Position numbers and translations under genes: made by a program
The notes under the pieces: model-generated
The model's database searches: none
The model's input: only the letters and a program-made list of their open reading frames with translations
Told to the model about the DNA's origin: nothing
Assembly (NCBI RefSeq): GCF_017939745.1
Contig: NZ_JAGKQQ010000001.1
Coordinates: forward strand, 2,418,001 to 2,482,000
Direction of reading: 5' to 3'
Source: Gemmata palustris
Lineage (GTDB): Bacteria; Planctomycetota; Planctomycetia; Gemmatales; Gemmataceae
DNA length: 64,000 nt
Part shown: positions 52,733-60,901 of the stretch, piece after piece
Numbering within the stretch: position 1 is the first letter of the stretch
Layout of the letters: the number at the start of each line of letters is the position of its first letter

Positions 52733-54245
52733 CGGCATCTCCTTCACACGAGGAACGGGACAACAGGCGATCAAACTGGGCGAGGTCGGTGGGGCGCACG
52801 GTCACAGTGGCGAGAGCCAGTGACGACGCGCGGTCACTGATGGACGGCGCGTCGAGCGTCCCCCGGCGCGCCGCGCCCGTGATGGTTGCGGCGTCGAGCT
52901 CGCCGCGCGACAGGCACCCGGCGAGGACGCCCTCCATGTGATCGACCGTGTGGTTGGCGAGCAGTTGGAGCACGCGGATGTAGTGCCGGTTACCGATGCA
53001 CGACCCCAACCGAGCGACCAGCGCCGCGCGCAACGCGGCGAACGCGGCGGGCAGTTGCCAGTCGCGGTACACCGGCGCGTGGTCCAACGCGGCCGGCTTC
53101 TTCTCCAGGGTTCCGAGGAAGTGAAGCGGGTCGAGGACCTTCTGCCCGGTCCGGTAACAGCGCGCGTGCGCGGCGACCGTGGCGCCGTCACCGACGACCT
53201 CGACGCGGTCCACGTACCCCTTCACGCTCACCGTGCGGAACGCCCACCGGCGCGGCACGCTGTAGCGGTTGCGGTCGAACGGCACCGTCTGGTACTTGTC
53301 CGCCTGACCGGGCTGGATCACGCACGGATCGAACGCCCGGGCCGGAGCCGCGAGCGCGGCCGCGCGATCGTGCTCGAACCGTGTGGCCACGGACGACGTG
53401 TTGTCACCGCACGTGCGCTCCCGCGCCGCGAGGCATTGCCGCAGCAGGTGCGCGTTCAGCTCACCGAGGGCACCGACGCGCGGCACCGGTGTGGCCCACT
53501 GGCGCTCGAGGTCTTGCACCCGCTTCTCGACGCGCGGCTTCTCGGTCGGGGTCGCGGGCATGCAGAACCGGGGCGCGAACGTGTAGTGGCTCGCGAGCGC
53601 CGCGTACTGCGGGTGCGGGGTGCGCTCCCGGCCCTTGTGGATGCGGAGCGCGACCGTTCTGGGGTTGTCCCACCACAGCTCGCGGGGCACGCACCCGAAG
53701 AACGCGAATGCCTCGACCAGCCCCTGAAGTACGGCCTCGGTGCGCTCGGTCGGCAGCGCCAGCGCGAACGGGCAGTTCGAGTAGCTCCAGGTGACCACCA
53801 GCACGGGTACCAGCCGGCGCCCGTCGGGGAAGTCCGCGTGGATGTGCCCGAAGTCGGCCTCGGCGCGACGGCCCGGCGGGTGCGCGAGCGGGATGAACGT
53901 CTCCCGGCGGTCGAGGCGGTGCTGCTTCAGGTGGCGCTGGATCGGGTGGTAGCTGCCCGTGTACCCGTGCTCGGCGACGAGGCGCCGGAAGATCTGGGTG
54001 GCCGTGTGGCGCTGCTTGGGCGGCGCGGTCCGGTCGGCTACGAGGATGTCATCGACGATCGCGCGGAACGGGTCGAACACCGGCGCGGACCGCACCGCGG
54101 TCCGGGTGTACGGTCGGGGTTGAGGGTCGGCCAGCGCCTTGAGGACGGTCTTGGGCGAGCGGCCGAACCGCACGGCGAGTTCGCGGATGGTGAGTCCGTC
54201 GCGCCGGGCTTCTCGGATTTGTGCGTAGTCGTCCACCGTGAGCAT
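52638..54245 (-). CDS. istA: IstA, IS21 transposase
   Basis: The 535-residue transposase has an N-terminal HTH (YAQIREARRDGLTIRELAVRFGRSPKTV), then an integrase-type catalytic core: EADFGHIH (first Asp), LWWDNPRTV (second Asp) and a Glu in KPRVEKRVQDL. A beta-barrel region (YSVPRRWAFRTVSVKGYVDRVEVVGDG) follows. ATG 54245 lies behind GGAGG; a GTG three codons later has better spacing. The tail reads into istB. Confidence 0.92.
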   Translation of the reverse strand: MLTVDDYAQIREARRDGLTIRELAVRFGRSPKTVLKALADPQPRPYTRTAVRSAPVFDPFRAIVDDILVADRTAPPKQRHTATQIFRRLVAEHGYTGSYHPIQRHLKQHRLDRRETFIPLAHPPGRRAEADFGHIHADFPDGRRLVPVLVVTWSYSNCPFALALPTERTEAVLQGLVEAFAFFGCVPRELWWDNPRTVALRIHKGRERTPHPQYAALASHYTFAPRFCMPATPTEKPRVEKRVQDLERQWATPVPRVGALGELNAHLLRQCLAARERTCGDNTSSVATRFEHDRAAALAAPARAFDPCVIQPGQADKYQTVPFDRNRYSVPRRWAFRTVSVKGYVDRVEVVGDGATVAAHARCYRTGQKVLDPLHFLGTLEKKPAALDHAPVYRDWQLPAAFAALRAALVARLGSCIGNRHYIRVLQLLANHTVDHMEGVLAGCLSRGELDAATITGAARRGTLDAPSISDRASSLALATVTVRPTDLAQFDRLLSRSSCEGDADVRRDDPAVAQGQLEATEAADDARRVGEAGP

Positions 54246-54346
54246 CCTCCACCCCCGCGCCGACCAACGGGTCGCTCGCGGGGGCTGTGCTACGGTGTTT
54301 CCCTTTTCGACGCTAATCGCGCTTCCCTTCTCAGTGCTAATCACCA

Positions 54347-54771
54347 GTCCTTGATGCCGAACTACGGGGCCACATGAATACAGAGGGATTGACACGATTT
54401 GCAGGGGTGCTGATGCCGGTGGCCGGAATCGGACCGGCGCGTGGGAGTGACCGCGACCCGGCACGATGAGACGGCTCACGGATCGGTGGAGCCGCTGGCG
54501 TCGCGGGGCATCGTTGAGAAGTTGGACGGCAAGGAGGCGAAGGCAACGGCGGTGGAGGTGGCGCCTGAACCGGGCCGGTGCACGGCCTACAAGGGCGCCA
54601 CCAGGTTTCTCGGGGATTCGGGCATCAAAAGGGCGGCCATAACTATGTGTTCAACAGATCGTCGGGCCACGTTTCGGCCGTCGCACCGTGTTGCCAGCGA
54701 AGCGGTCGGGTAAATAACGGAACCTCGGCATTCAGCCGGGGTTCGTCCGTCTTATTTGCGGGCTTGGTTTT
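54347..54771. other. Spacer between IS21 and the sigma-WD40 gene
   Basis: No convincing gene. A plus-strand frame (54441-54713) has a mixed composition (VEPLASRGIVEKLDGKEAKATAVEVAPEPGR) but no family pattern and no ribosome site. It does not read as the lost start of the alpha/beta hydrolase. The sigma-WD40 terminator lies at its right end. Confidence 0.4.
54721..54743 (-). terminator. Hairpin after the sigma-WD40 gene
   Basis: AACCCCGGC pairs with GCCGAGGTT on the minus strand (one G-U pair, 5-nt loop), followed after a few bases by TTATTT. It is about 30 bp beyond the stop at 54772. Confidence 0.5.
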
Positions 54772-57762
54772 TTACTTCCCGCCGAGCGTCGTCAAGTCGA
54801 ACAGGTGGACCCCGCCGGACCCGCCGAGGGCCAACTGCTTGCCGTCCGGCCGGAGCGCCATTCCCCAGGCGATCCCCCGCGGAGCGACGAGCGTGACCGG
54901 CTTCGAGTTGGGGTCGTTCAGGTCCACCAGCACCCCCCGCGGTTGCGGCAGGCTCTCGGGGTCGAGTTTGGCTTCGTTGGCGAACTTGTTCGGGTCGGGC
55001 GGCGTCCACGTCGTGGCGAACCAGCGGCCGTCCCCGCTCACCACCGATCGCCACCCGCTCTGATCCAGTTTCACCGTCCGTGCGACCTTCTTCGCGGCCA
55101 CGTCCCAAATGTGTAAGGTGTTTTCGCCATCGATCGTCAGGAACCGCTGGCCGTTCGGGGTGAATCGTCCGGGAGTGTAGCCGAACCCGGTCGGGTTGGC
55201 CGGGGCGGTCCAGCGGGCGGTTTCCTCCAACGATTCGGTATCGAGGAACAGGGTGGTTGTGTTCTCTCCCTTCTTCCCGCCCAGGTTCACCGCCAGCAGT
55301 TTGCCGTCCGATGACGCGCCCACAAAGCGGGCGGCCCTCCCCGCCGGGCAGGGGTGTGTCTTCGACACCACCTCTTTGCCGTCTGGCAGGGAGTGAACGC
55401 GAACGGTCACTTCGCCCTCCTTGTCGAGTTGTGTGGTGGCGATGCCGCGGTCACCGGGCAGGAACACCGGCAAGTTGCCGTAGTTCCCCTTCAAGAGCGC
55501 CACGCGCTCGCCGGTGGTCGTGTCCCAGATCACCAGCCGGGCCTCCCGTTCACCGTCCCGCAAGTGGTCCTTGTGTTCGATCGAGTAGAGGAACCGGCCG
55601 CCCGGCGACAGGTCGGCCATCAGGTTGCCCCACCCGGTCGGCGGCGAGTACGGATCGAGTTCCTTCTTGGTGGTCAGATCCCACCGGCGGACGCGGCCGA
55701 GGTTCTCGATCAGGTCGGCTTTCTTGCCGCCCCGCTCCACCCGAGCGACGTTCTCCCCGCGGGTGGGAACGTACAGCGTCTTCCCGTCCGGGCTGAGCAG
55801 GGCGTACTCTTCGGCGAGGAAGGACGGATCCTTGCTGCCGCGGACGCGCTTCGGCCCGGCGATCTGGAGCAGTTCCTTCCGCCCGTCCACGTCCCAAAGT
55901 TGCACCACGCCGGAGGACATGTCACCCGCGACCAGCAACCGTTTGCCGTCGGGCGAGTAATGGACGAGGGGGATCGCCTCCTTTACGGGGTGGGGCAGGG
56001 TGGCGACGAGCCGTTCGGACACCGGCTCGGCTTTCGGGCCGGTGAGCTTGGGCGGCGGTTGGATGGCCATGCTGTGGGTGGTGGGGGCGACGTTCCCCTC
56101 CTTCCAGGCGCCGAAGTGGAACTTCACCGTGGCCGAGCCGGTCTCCTCGCCACACTTGAACCGGGCGTCGATGCTGTACCCGCACGTCCGGAAGTTCATC
56201 GGCACCGCCTGCGTGCGGGGCTTCTCCCCCGGCCTGGCCGGGAAGGTGATCTCCGCTACCGGATGGGCGTCGTCCGGGATGGTGTTGTCGTACGGGATGG
56301 AGGCGAGGGTGCCGGGACCGAAGCCGGGCGCGCCAACGACCATGCGGAGGCACGAGTCCTGCCCGGTGCGTAGGATTTGCTCGCCGAACTGGCTCCACAA
56401 CTCGAACCGCCCGCCGAGGTGGATGACCGGGGCGTCGGCGGTGGTGGGGGCGAACCGGAGCACCCCGTTGGCGTCGAACGGGCCGACGCGGTACTGCACC
56501 CGCCCGCCGGCCCCGGCCCCCTTCACCCCCGGCCGCTCGCTCTCCACTTGGAGGGCGTACACCACGGCCGTCTTATCCGTTTTCAGCGTCGGCTCGATCG
56601 GGGCGATGGTGGCGAGGAAGTTGTTGGCCACCAGGCGGTCGAGCCGTCCGGTGGAGACGGTCAACCCCTTGTGCGTCGTCCCGCCGACGGTCACGTCGCC
56701 CACCTCGAACTCTTGGTCCCCCTCTTCGTCCCCTTTCTGTTTCTTGGCGGCCACCTTCTCCCCGCCGTCGGTCAGGTCGCCGTTGCCGTTCTTGTCCACG
56801 TACAAGGTGTCGCCGTCGTGAACGAGCCACGCGCGGTGTTTGGCCCCCGCGTCGAACACCAGTAGGCAGTACGTCGGCTTACCTTGGTACTTCGGCTCCT
56901 GACCGATGGTGCGTTCGATCGTGACCGGCTTCTCCGGTTCGGCCGCCAACACCTTCGATTCGTCGGCTTTCCTCGGGTCGCCCGCCGACAGCGCGGCGAG
57001 CGCCACGACCATCGTGAGGAACCCGAGCAGTCCCGAGGCAGCCGTTCGTTTCAGCGTCATCATCTGAAGCACTCCGTGAGCGATGGCGGCGGCCGGGTCG
57101 GGCCGGGCTTCTCCGGCGACGAAGCTCAGCGCCGCCGTGGTGATGGTTCGGACCAGTCGATGAGACGCGGACGCCGTGCGTCCCAATTCGCTGAGGTAAA
57201 CGGCAAGGACACCGACCGGCACCGCGATCCCCCGCTGGGCCAGTCGCTTCCGGAGGAGCTCCTTCCCGCGGGTGAGCCAGCCGCACAGCGTCCCGGTCGG
57301 GCAGTTCAGTTGTTCGCTCGCCTCGGCGTAACTCAGCCCGTGCAGGTAGCACAGCACGATGGGCGTGCGGTACTTCTCCGGCAGGCGGTCGAGTTCGGCG
57401 TCGAGGACGCCGTCGAGCGGGACCGCGGGCCGAGGTGGGGCGGGCACGTCCGGCAGTTCGGTGAACGCCGGACGGCGACCGCGAACCCGCAGGGCACACC
57501 GATGGGCCACCCGCGCCAGCCATCCGGCGAGGTGATCCGCCCGCACCGATTCCGCCTTCTTGGCGAACACCAGGAACGCGGCCTGAGCGGCGTCTTCGGC
57601 GTCGTGAGAGTGGCCGAGGGTGCGGCGGCACACGTCGAACACCAGTCCGCGATACCGCCAGACCAGCAGTTCAAACGCTGCCTCGTTGCCGGCGATGAAC
57701 CGGCGGACGAGTTCGGCGTCGGGCGCGGCTCGCGGGGGAGCGGGGGGGTAGATCATCATCAC
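54772..57762 (-). CDS. ECF sigma factor fused to a membrane segment and WD40 propeller
   Basis: The 996-residue product begins with a complete ECF sigma: region 2 (FIAGNEAAFELLVWRYRGLVFDVCRRTLGHSHDAEDAAQAAFLVFAKKA) and region 4 (LPEKYRTPIVLCYLHGLSYAEASEQLNCPTGTLCGWLTRGKELLRKRL), ending about residue 185. A hydrophobic helix (SGLLGFLTMVVALAALSAG, about 249-267) follows. Residues 290-580 form a beta-rich region with EF-like DKNGNGDLTDGGE. The last 400 residues carry WD40-like blades (VHYSPDGKRLLVAGD, VQLWDV, HIWDV, LFDLTTLGGK). The layout couples cytoplasmic promoter recognition to an exterior sensor or scaffold. This fusion type is known from planctomycetes; its signal is not. Start ATG 57762 is the first of three in a row. 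Confidence 0.9.
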   Translation of the reverse strand: MMMIYPPAPPRAAPDAELVRRFIAGNEAAFELLVWRYRGLVFDVCRRTLGHSHDAEDAAQAAFLVFAKKAESVRADHLAGWLARVAHRCALRVRGRRPAFTELPDVPAPPRPAVPLDGVLDAELDRLPEKYRTPIVLCYLHGLSYAEASEQLNCPTGTLCGWLTRGKELLRKRLAQRGIAVPVGVLAVYLSELGRTASASHRLVRTITTAALSFVAGEARPDPAAAIAHGVLQMMTLKRTAASGLLGFLTMVVALAALSAGDPRKADESKVLAAEPEKPVTIERTIGQEPKYQGKPTYCLLVFDAGAKHRAWLVHDGDTLYVDKNGNGDLTDGGEKVAAKKQKGDEEGDQEFEVGDVTVGGTTHKGLTVSTGRLDRLVANNFLATIAPIEPTLKTDKTAVVYALQVESERPGVKGAGAGGRVQYRVGPFDANGVLRFAPTTADAPVIHLGGRFELWSQFGEQILRTGQDSCLRMVVGAPGFGPGTLASIPYDNTIPDDAHPVAEITFPARPGEKPRTQAVPMNFRTCGYSIDARFKCGEETGSATVKFHFGAWKEGNVAPTTHSMAIQPPPKLTGPKAEPVSERLVATLPHPVKEAIPLVHYSPDGKRLLVAGDMSSGVVQLWDVDGRKELLQIAGPKRVRGSKDPSFLAEEYALLSPDGKTLYVPTRGENVARVERGGKKADLIENLGRVRRWDLTTKKELDPYSPPTGWGNLMADLSPGGRFLYSIEHKDHLRDGEREARLVIWDTTTGERVALLKGNYGNLPVFLPGDRGIATTQLDKEGEVTVRVHSLPDGKEVVSKTHPCPAGRAARFVGASSDGKLLAVNLGGKKGENTTTLFLDTESLEETARWTAPANPTGFGYTPGRFTPNGQRFLTIDGENTLHIWDVAAKKVARTVKLDQSGWRSVVSGDGRWFATTWTPPDPNKFANEAKLDPESLPQPRGVLVDLNDPNSKPVTLVAPRGIAWGMALRPDGKQLALGGSGGVHLFDLTTLGGK

Positions 57763-58176
57763 CCTACTAGAGCCGATGCCGGCGGCAAAAAATGCGCGAA
57801 CTATCCGAACCGCCGCAACCCGGACGACGGCGCCGCAGGTTGGGTCTTCCCGATGCTGTTTTCGGAAGTTCCGTATGGTCTCTTGCGCTCCTCGGTATTT
57901 TACGGTACATATAAGACGTTACGGGATAGCGACGTGCCGAGTTGATCTACCGTCCGCGCACGCGTTTGAAACGGCCATGCTCCCAGCGGCGAGAACCTTA
58001 CGCCCGGCTATTCAAATCCCGGTGATCACGCCGTGTCTTCCCCGGGGTCCGATCGCCACGCACTCGCTCGTGCCCTGCCCCCTTCAAATGCCCCAGGTTG
58101 CAGATTCATCGCCCCAAGTGGTCCCACCTCCGCCAGAAATACTCGGAGCCTTGCTGTCGCCCGAGGGGAGGCCGAC
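57763..58176. other. Intergenic region upstream of the sigma-WD40 gene
   Basis: This 414-bp stretch holds no protein-like ORF. Its AT-rich part (about 57880-57930, TACGGTACATATAAGACG) may carry promoters, but no pair of boxes with good spacing stands out. It also contains the 3' end context of the DUF4130/UdgX gene. Confidence 0.4.
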
Positions 58177-59559
58177 TCAATACGGGACGCGCGATGAGTA
58201 GTGGGACGGCGGATGGTAGCCGGCCCCGGCGAGTTCTAAAGCCCGCGCGAGATGGGTGACCAGTTCCGCCCAAATCTCCGCCCGCGCCTCCTCCGGGGCG
58301 CGTAGGATCGTCGCAGGGAAGTGAGTTGCAATCGCGATCGTGCCGCCGGCCGGGAGCACTTCACCGCGGCGCTCGGTGAAGCGAAAGAGCGGGCCGAGTA
58401 CCGCCTTCGCGGCCAGCGGACCGAGGCACACAATTACCGCCGGCCGAAGTGCGGCCAGCTCCGCGAGCAGCCACGGCCGGCACGCACCGACCTCGCGGGC
58501 GTTGGCCCGGCGCGGTTCGCGGGCACCGTCCCGCTCGGCGAACGCGGTCTGCTTTACGGCCGTCGTCCGGTACACGGCGGCCCGGTCGATACCCGCTTCC
58601 TCCAGTGCAGTATCGAGCAGTTCGTCCGCGGCGCCACTCGTGTCGGGTTGATCGCCGACCAAAGCGATCCGCGCATCGGCCGGGCCGGTACCGAACACGG
58701 GCGGCACGATCGGTCCGCACAGCCCGCACGCGGTGCAATCGCGCGCCGCCGCGCGGAGGCCGTCGAGGTCGCGCGTCGCGGGCAAGAAGTCGGCGGCCGA
58801 CGGCGTTCCTTCGCTGTGTTGCACCATCGCGGCCACGCGATCGGCCGCTTCCGCCAGCAGGTCGGGGATGAGCGCGGCCTCCGGCAGCGTCGCCCAGTGC
58901 CGCACCGGCAACTCCTTCTTCATCGCCTTCAACTTGATCCGCGCCGGATTGAACGTCGCCCGGTAGTAGGTCTTCCACATGTCTTCGAGGACGTCCGGCG
59001 GGGGCGCGTCCCTCGCCGACACACCGGGGCCGAAGTGCAACCCCTCGCGATCCCACGTCACCGAGTCGTCTGGGGTCAGGACCGACCAGTGCATTTCGGG
59101 GAAGCGGCGGCGGAAGAACGGCGCGACCCGCCGCACGATGCGGTGGTCCGGCCGGTGCCACGCGACGAAGTGCTCGCCCACCTTGCGGAAGCGGACGAAG
59201 GCTTTCATCTTGTGCGCGTCGCGGCGGACCGATTTCTCGGCGCGGAACAGCCACGCGACGTCGTCATCGGTCGCGAGGTCGAGCAGGTGCGGTTCGCCGC
59301 GGGTCAGCCGCCACAGCGCGCGGTAGAGCCGGCCCCAGCGCTGCGGATCGCGGTGGCAGGAGACCGATTCCGCGAGCGCGACGAACGCCCGCGGCACCTC
59401 GAGCGCCGGACCGGCGGGCACGGGCGGTAGCTCGGCCGCGGCGAACAGGCCCGGCGCGGTGCCGTCGTCGAAGAGGACGTCGGCCGGCGAAACCTCGGCC
59501 GCGAGCAGTGCGCGAGCGGCACCGCGCCACGCGGCGAAGTCGGGGGCGGTAACGATCAT
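58177..59559 (-). CDS. DUF4130/UdgX-like uracil-DNA-glycosylase fusion with altered active site
   Basis: The 460-residue protein has an N-terminal DUF4130 domain (TIGR03915 type; CHRDPQRWGRLYRALWRL... FRAEKSVRRDAHKMKAFVRFR) to about residue 245. A UdgX-like glycosylase domain (TIGR03914 type) follows, with cysteine motif CTACGLC and a later GACRPWLLAEL typical of the 4Fe-4S cluster. The water-activating segment is GDQPDTSGA instead of GEQPGDxED, the R-loop (EPRRANAREVGACRPWL) lacks the His that UdgX uses to link uracil covalently, and the distal motif is HFPA instead of HPSA. It overlaps the upstream radical-SAM gene by 4 bp (ATGA). The role is DNA repair or modification by context. Confidence 0.85.
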   Translation of the reverse strand: MIVTAPDFAAWRGAARALLAAEVSPADVLFDDGTAPGLFAAAELPPVPAGPALEVPRAFVALAESVSCHRDPQRWGRLYRALWRLTRGEPHLLDLATDDDVAWLFRAEKSVRRDAHKMKAFVRFRKVGEHFVAWHRPDHRIVRRVAPFFRRRFPEMHWSVLTPDDSVTWDREGLHFGPGVSARDAPPPDVLEDMWKTYYRATFNPARIKLKAMKKELPVRHWATLPEAALIPDLLAEAADRVAAMVQHSEGTPSAADFLPATRDLDGLRAAARDCTACGLCGPIVPPVFGTGPADARIALVGDQPDTSGAADELLDTALEEAGIDRAAVYRTTAVKQTAFAERDGAREPRRANAREVGACRPWLLAELAALRPAVIVCLGPLAAKAVLGPLFRFTERRGEVLPAGGTIAIATHFPATILRAPEEARAEIWAELVTHLARALELAGAGYHPPSHYSSRVPY

Positions 59560-60779
59560 GCGTACCCATCCAGATCGTCGAACAGCGTCGGCTGGACCGA
59601 CTTCTTCAACCCCACGGTGTCGAGTTTCCGCAGAGCCGGATTGTGGTCGCCGGTGAGCACGAACGGAGCGGCGCTTTTCCAGTTCACGCGCAACGCGCGC
59701 AGGTCGGCGACGGTCAGGGCGTGGTGCCGGCGGACCGCCAGGATGCGCTCGACGTTGCGCACCCCGACGCCGGGGATCCGCAGGAGTAACTCGCGCGGCG
59801 CGGCGTTCACGTCTACCGGGAACCGGTCACGGTTCGCCAGCGCCCACGCCAGTTTCGGGTCCACGTCGAGCGCGAGGTTCGCGCCGGGTGCGACCACTTC
59901 ACTTACTTCAAAGCCGTAGAAGCGGAGCAGCCAGTCGGCTTGGTACAGGCGGTGCTCGCGCAAGAGCGGCGGGCGCAAAGCGGGCAGCCGGGCGTCGGCG
60001 TGCGGGGTCGGGCTGTACGCCGAGTAGTACACGCGCCGCAACTTCTGCGTGCGGTACAGTTCGTCGGCCGTGCCGAGAATGACGCCGTCGGTGGTCGGCG
60101 TCGCGCCCACCACCATCTGCGTGCTCTGCCCGGCCGGGGCGAACACCGGCGCCTTCAGCCCGGCCTTCCTGTCGGCCGCGCGCTCGGCGATGCCGTCGGC
60201 CACGGTGGTCATCGTGCCGGTGATGTCCGCGCGGGTCTTCTCGGGCGCGAGCTGGTGCAGGTCTTGTGCGGTGGGCAGTTCGATGTTCGCGCTGAGCCGG
60301 TCGGCCCAGCGCCCGGCCTCCGCGACCAGTTCGGCCGACGCGCCGGGGATCAGTTTCAGGTGAATGTAGCCGCCGAACCCGTGACCTTCGCGCAGCCCAC
60401 GGGCCACCGCGACGAGTTGCTCCATCGTGCCGTCGATGCTGCCGACGATGCCGGAACTGAGGAACAGCCCCTCGATGTAGTTGCGGCGGTAGAACTCGAC
60501 CGTCAGGTCGATGACTTCCGCAACGGTGAACCGCGCTCGTGGGGTGTCGCTCGACACGCGGTTGACGCAGAACTTGCAGTCGTAAACGCAGTAGTTGGTG
60601 AGTAGCAATTTGAGCAGCGATACGCACCGGCCGTCGGGCGTGTAGCTGTGGCAAATGCCCATCCCTTCGGTCGAACCGAGCCGGCTGCCGCGGCGGGTGC
60701 TCTTGCTCCCGCTGCTGGCGCAGGAGGCGTCGTACTTGGCGGCGTCGGCCAGCACTTCGAGTTTGCGGCGGGTGTCCAC
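59556..60779 (-). CDS. Radical SAM DNA modification/repair protein (TIGR03916 type)
   Basis: The 407-residue enzyme has a radical-SAM core with CVYDCKFC (Cys64, 68, 71) binding the 4Fe-4S cluster. It has a conserved N-terminal Cys/Ser-rich lead (YDASCASSGSKSTRRGSRLGS) and a C-terminal helix-hairpin-helix (LLLRIPGVGVRNVERILAVRR) that would grip DNA. Members are named putative DNA modification/repair proteins and co-occur with the DUF4130/UdgX partner that follows here in an ATGA overlap. The reaction is unknown; spore-photoproduct-lyase-like chemistry on a base is a reasonable guess. It begins at ATG 60779, 32 bp from the predicted start of transcription. Confidence 0.92.
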   Translation of the reverse strand: MDTRRKLEVLADAAKYDASCASSGSKSTRRGSRLGSTEGMGICHSYTPDGRCVSLLKLLLTNYCVYDCKFCVNRVSSDTPRARFTVAEVIDLTVEFYRRNYIEGLFLSSGIVGSIDGTMEQLVAVARGLREGHGFGGYIHLKLIPGASAELVAEAGRWADRLSANIELPTAQDLHQLAPEKTRADITGTMTTVADGIAERAADRKAGLKAPVFAPAGQSTQMVVGATPTTDGVILGTADELYRTQKLRRVYYSAYSPTPHADARLPALRPPLLREHRLYQADWLLRFYGFEVSEVVAPGANLALDVDPKLAWALANRDRFPVDVNAAPRELLLRIPGVGVRNVERILAVRRHHALTVADLRALRVNWKSAAPFVLTGDHNPALRKLDTVGLKKSVQPTLFDDLDGYA

Positions 60780-60817
60780 GGCGCGCCTGCTTTTATTACG
60801 GGCGTACAGATGTGAAC

Positions 60818-60846
60818 ACTATACCAGACACCCGGCGCGGTGTCAA
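60818..60846 (-). promoter_or_regulatory. Near-consensus sigma-70-type promoter of the radical-SAM operon
   Basis: On the minus strand TTGACA (60841-60846) is followed after exactly 17 bp by TATAGT (60818-60823). The predicted transcript starts about 30 nt before the ATG. The first transcribed bases include GTTCACAT, which also opens the palindromic operator at 25736. Confidence 0.8.
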
Positions 60847-60901
60847 AGCGAACCGCACCGTCACGCCGGGTCGCGCGATCGGGTCGTGACGGGTCGTAGG
60901 A

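Larger units (their letters stand above)
51881..54346 (-). mobile_element. IS21-family insertion sequence
   Basis: The ends TGGTGATTAGC (51881) and GCTAATCACCA (-54346) are perfect inverted repeats starting TG and ending CA. Behind each come second and third partial copies (GAAAAGGGAAACAC at 51917-51930 and, inverted, near 54294-54307), the multiple terminal repeats typical of IS21. The length of 2466 bp, with istA then istB, fits the family. Target duplication is at most GTC (3 bp), shorter than the usual 4-8, and the flanking halves do not form one gene. Confidence 0.85.

Noticed and set aside
54441-54713. Possible 90-residue gene between IS21 and the sigma-WD40 gene
   Set aside because: No ribosome site, no family pattern, and it ends in low-quality sequence; left as spacer.
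57776-58201. 141-codon plus-strand frame between the sigma-WD40 and DUF4130 genes
   Set aside because: Composition rich in Pro, Arg and Cys without pattern, and it overlaps the 3' end of a well-supported gene.
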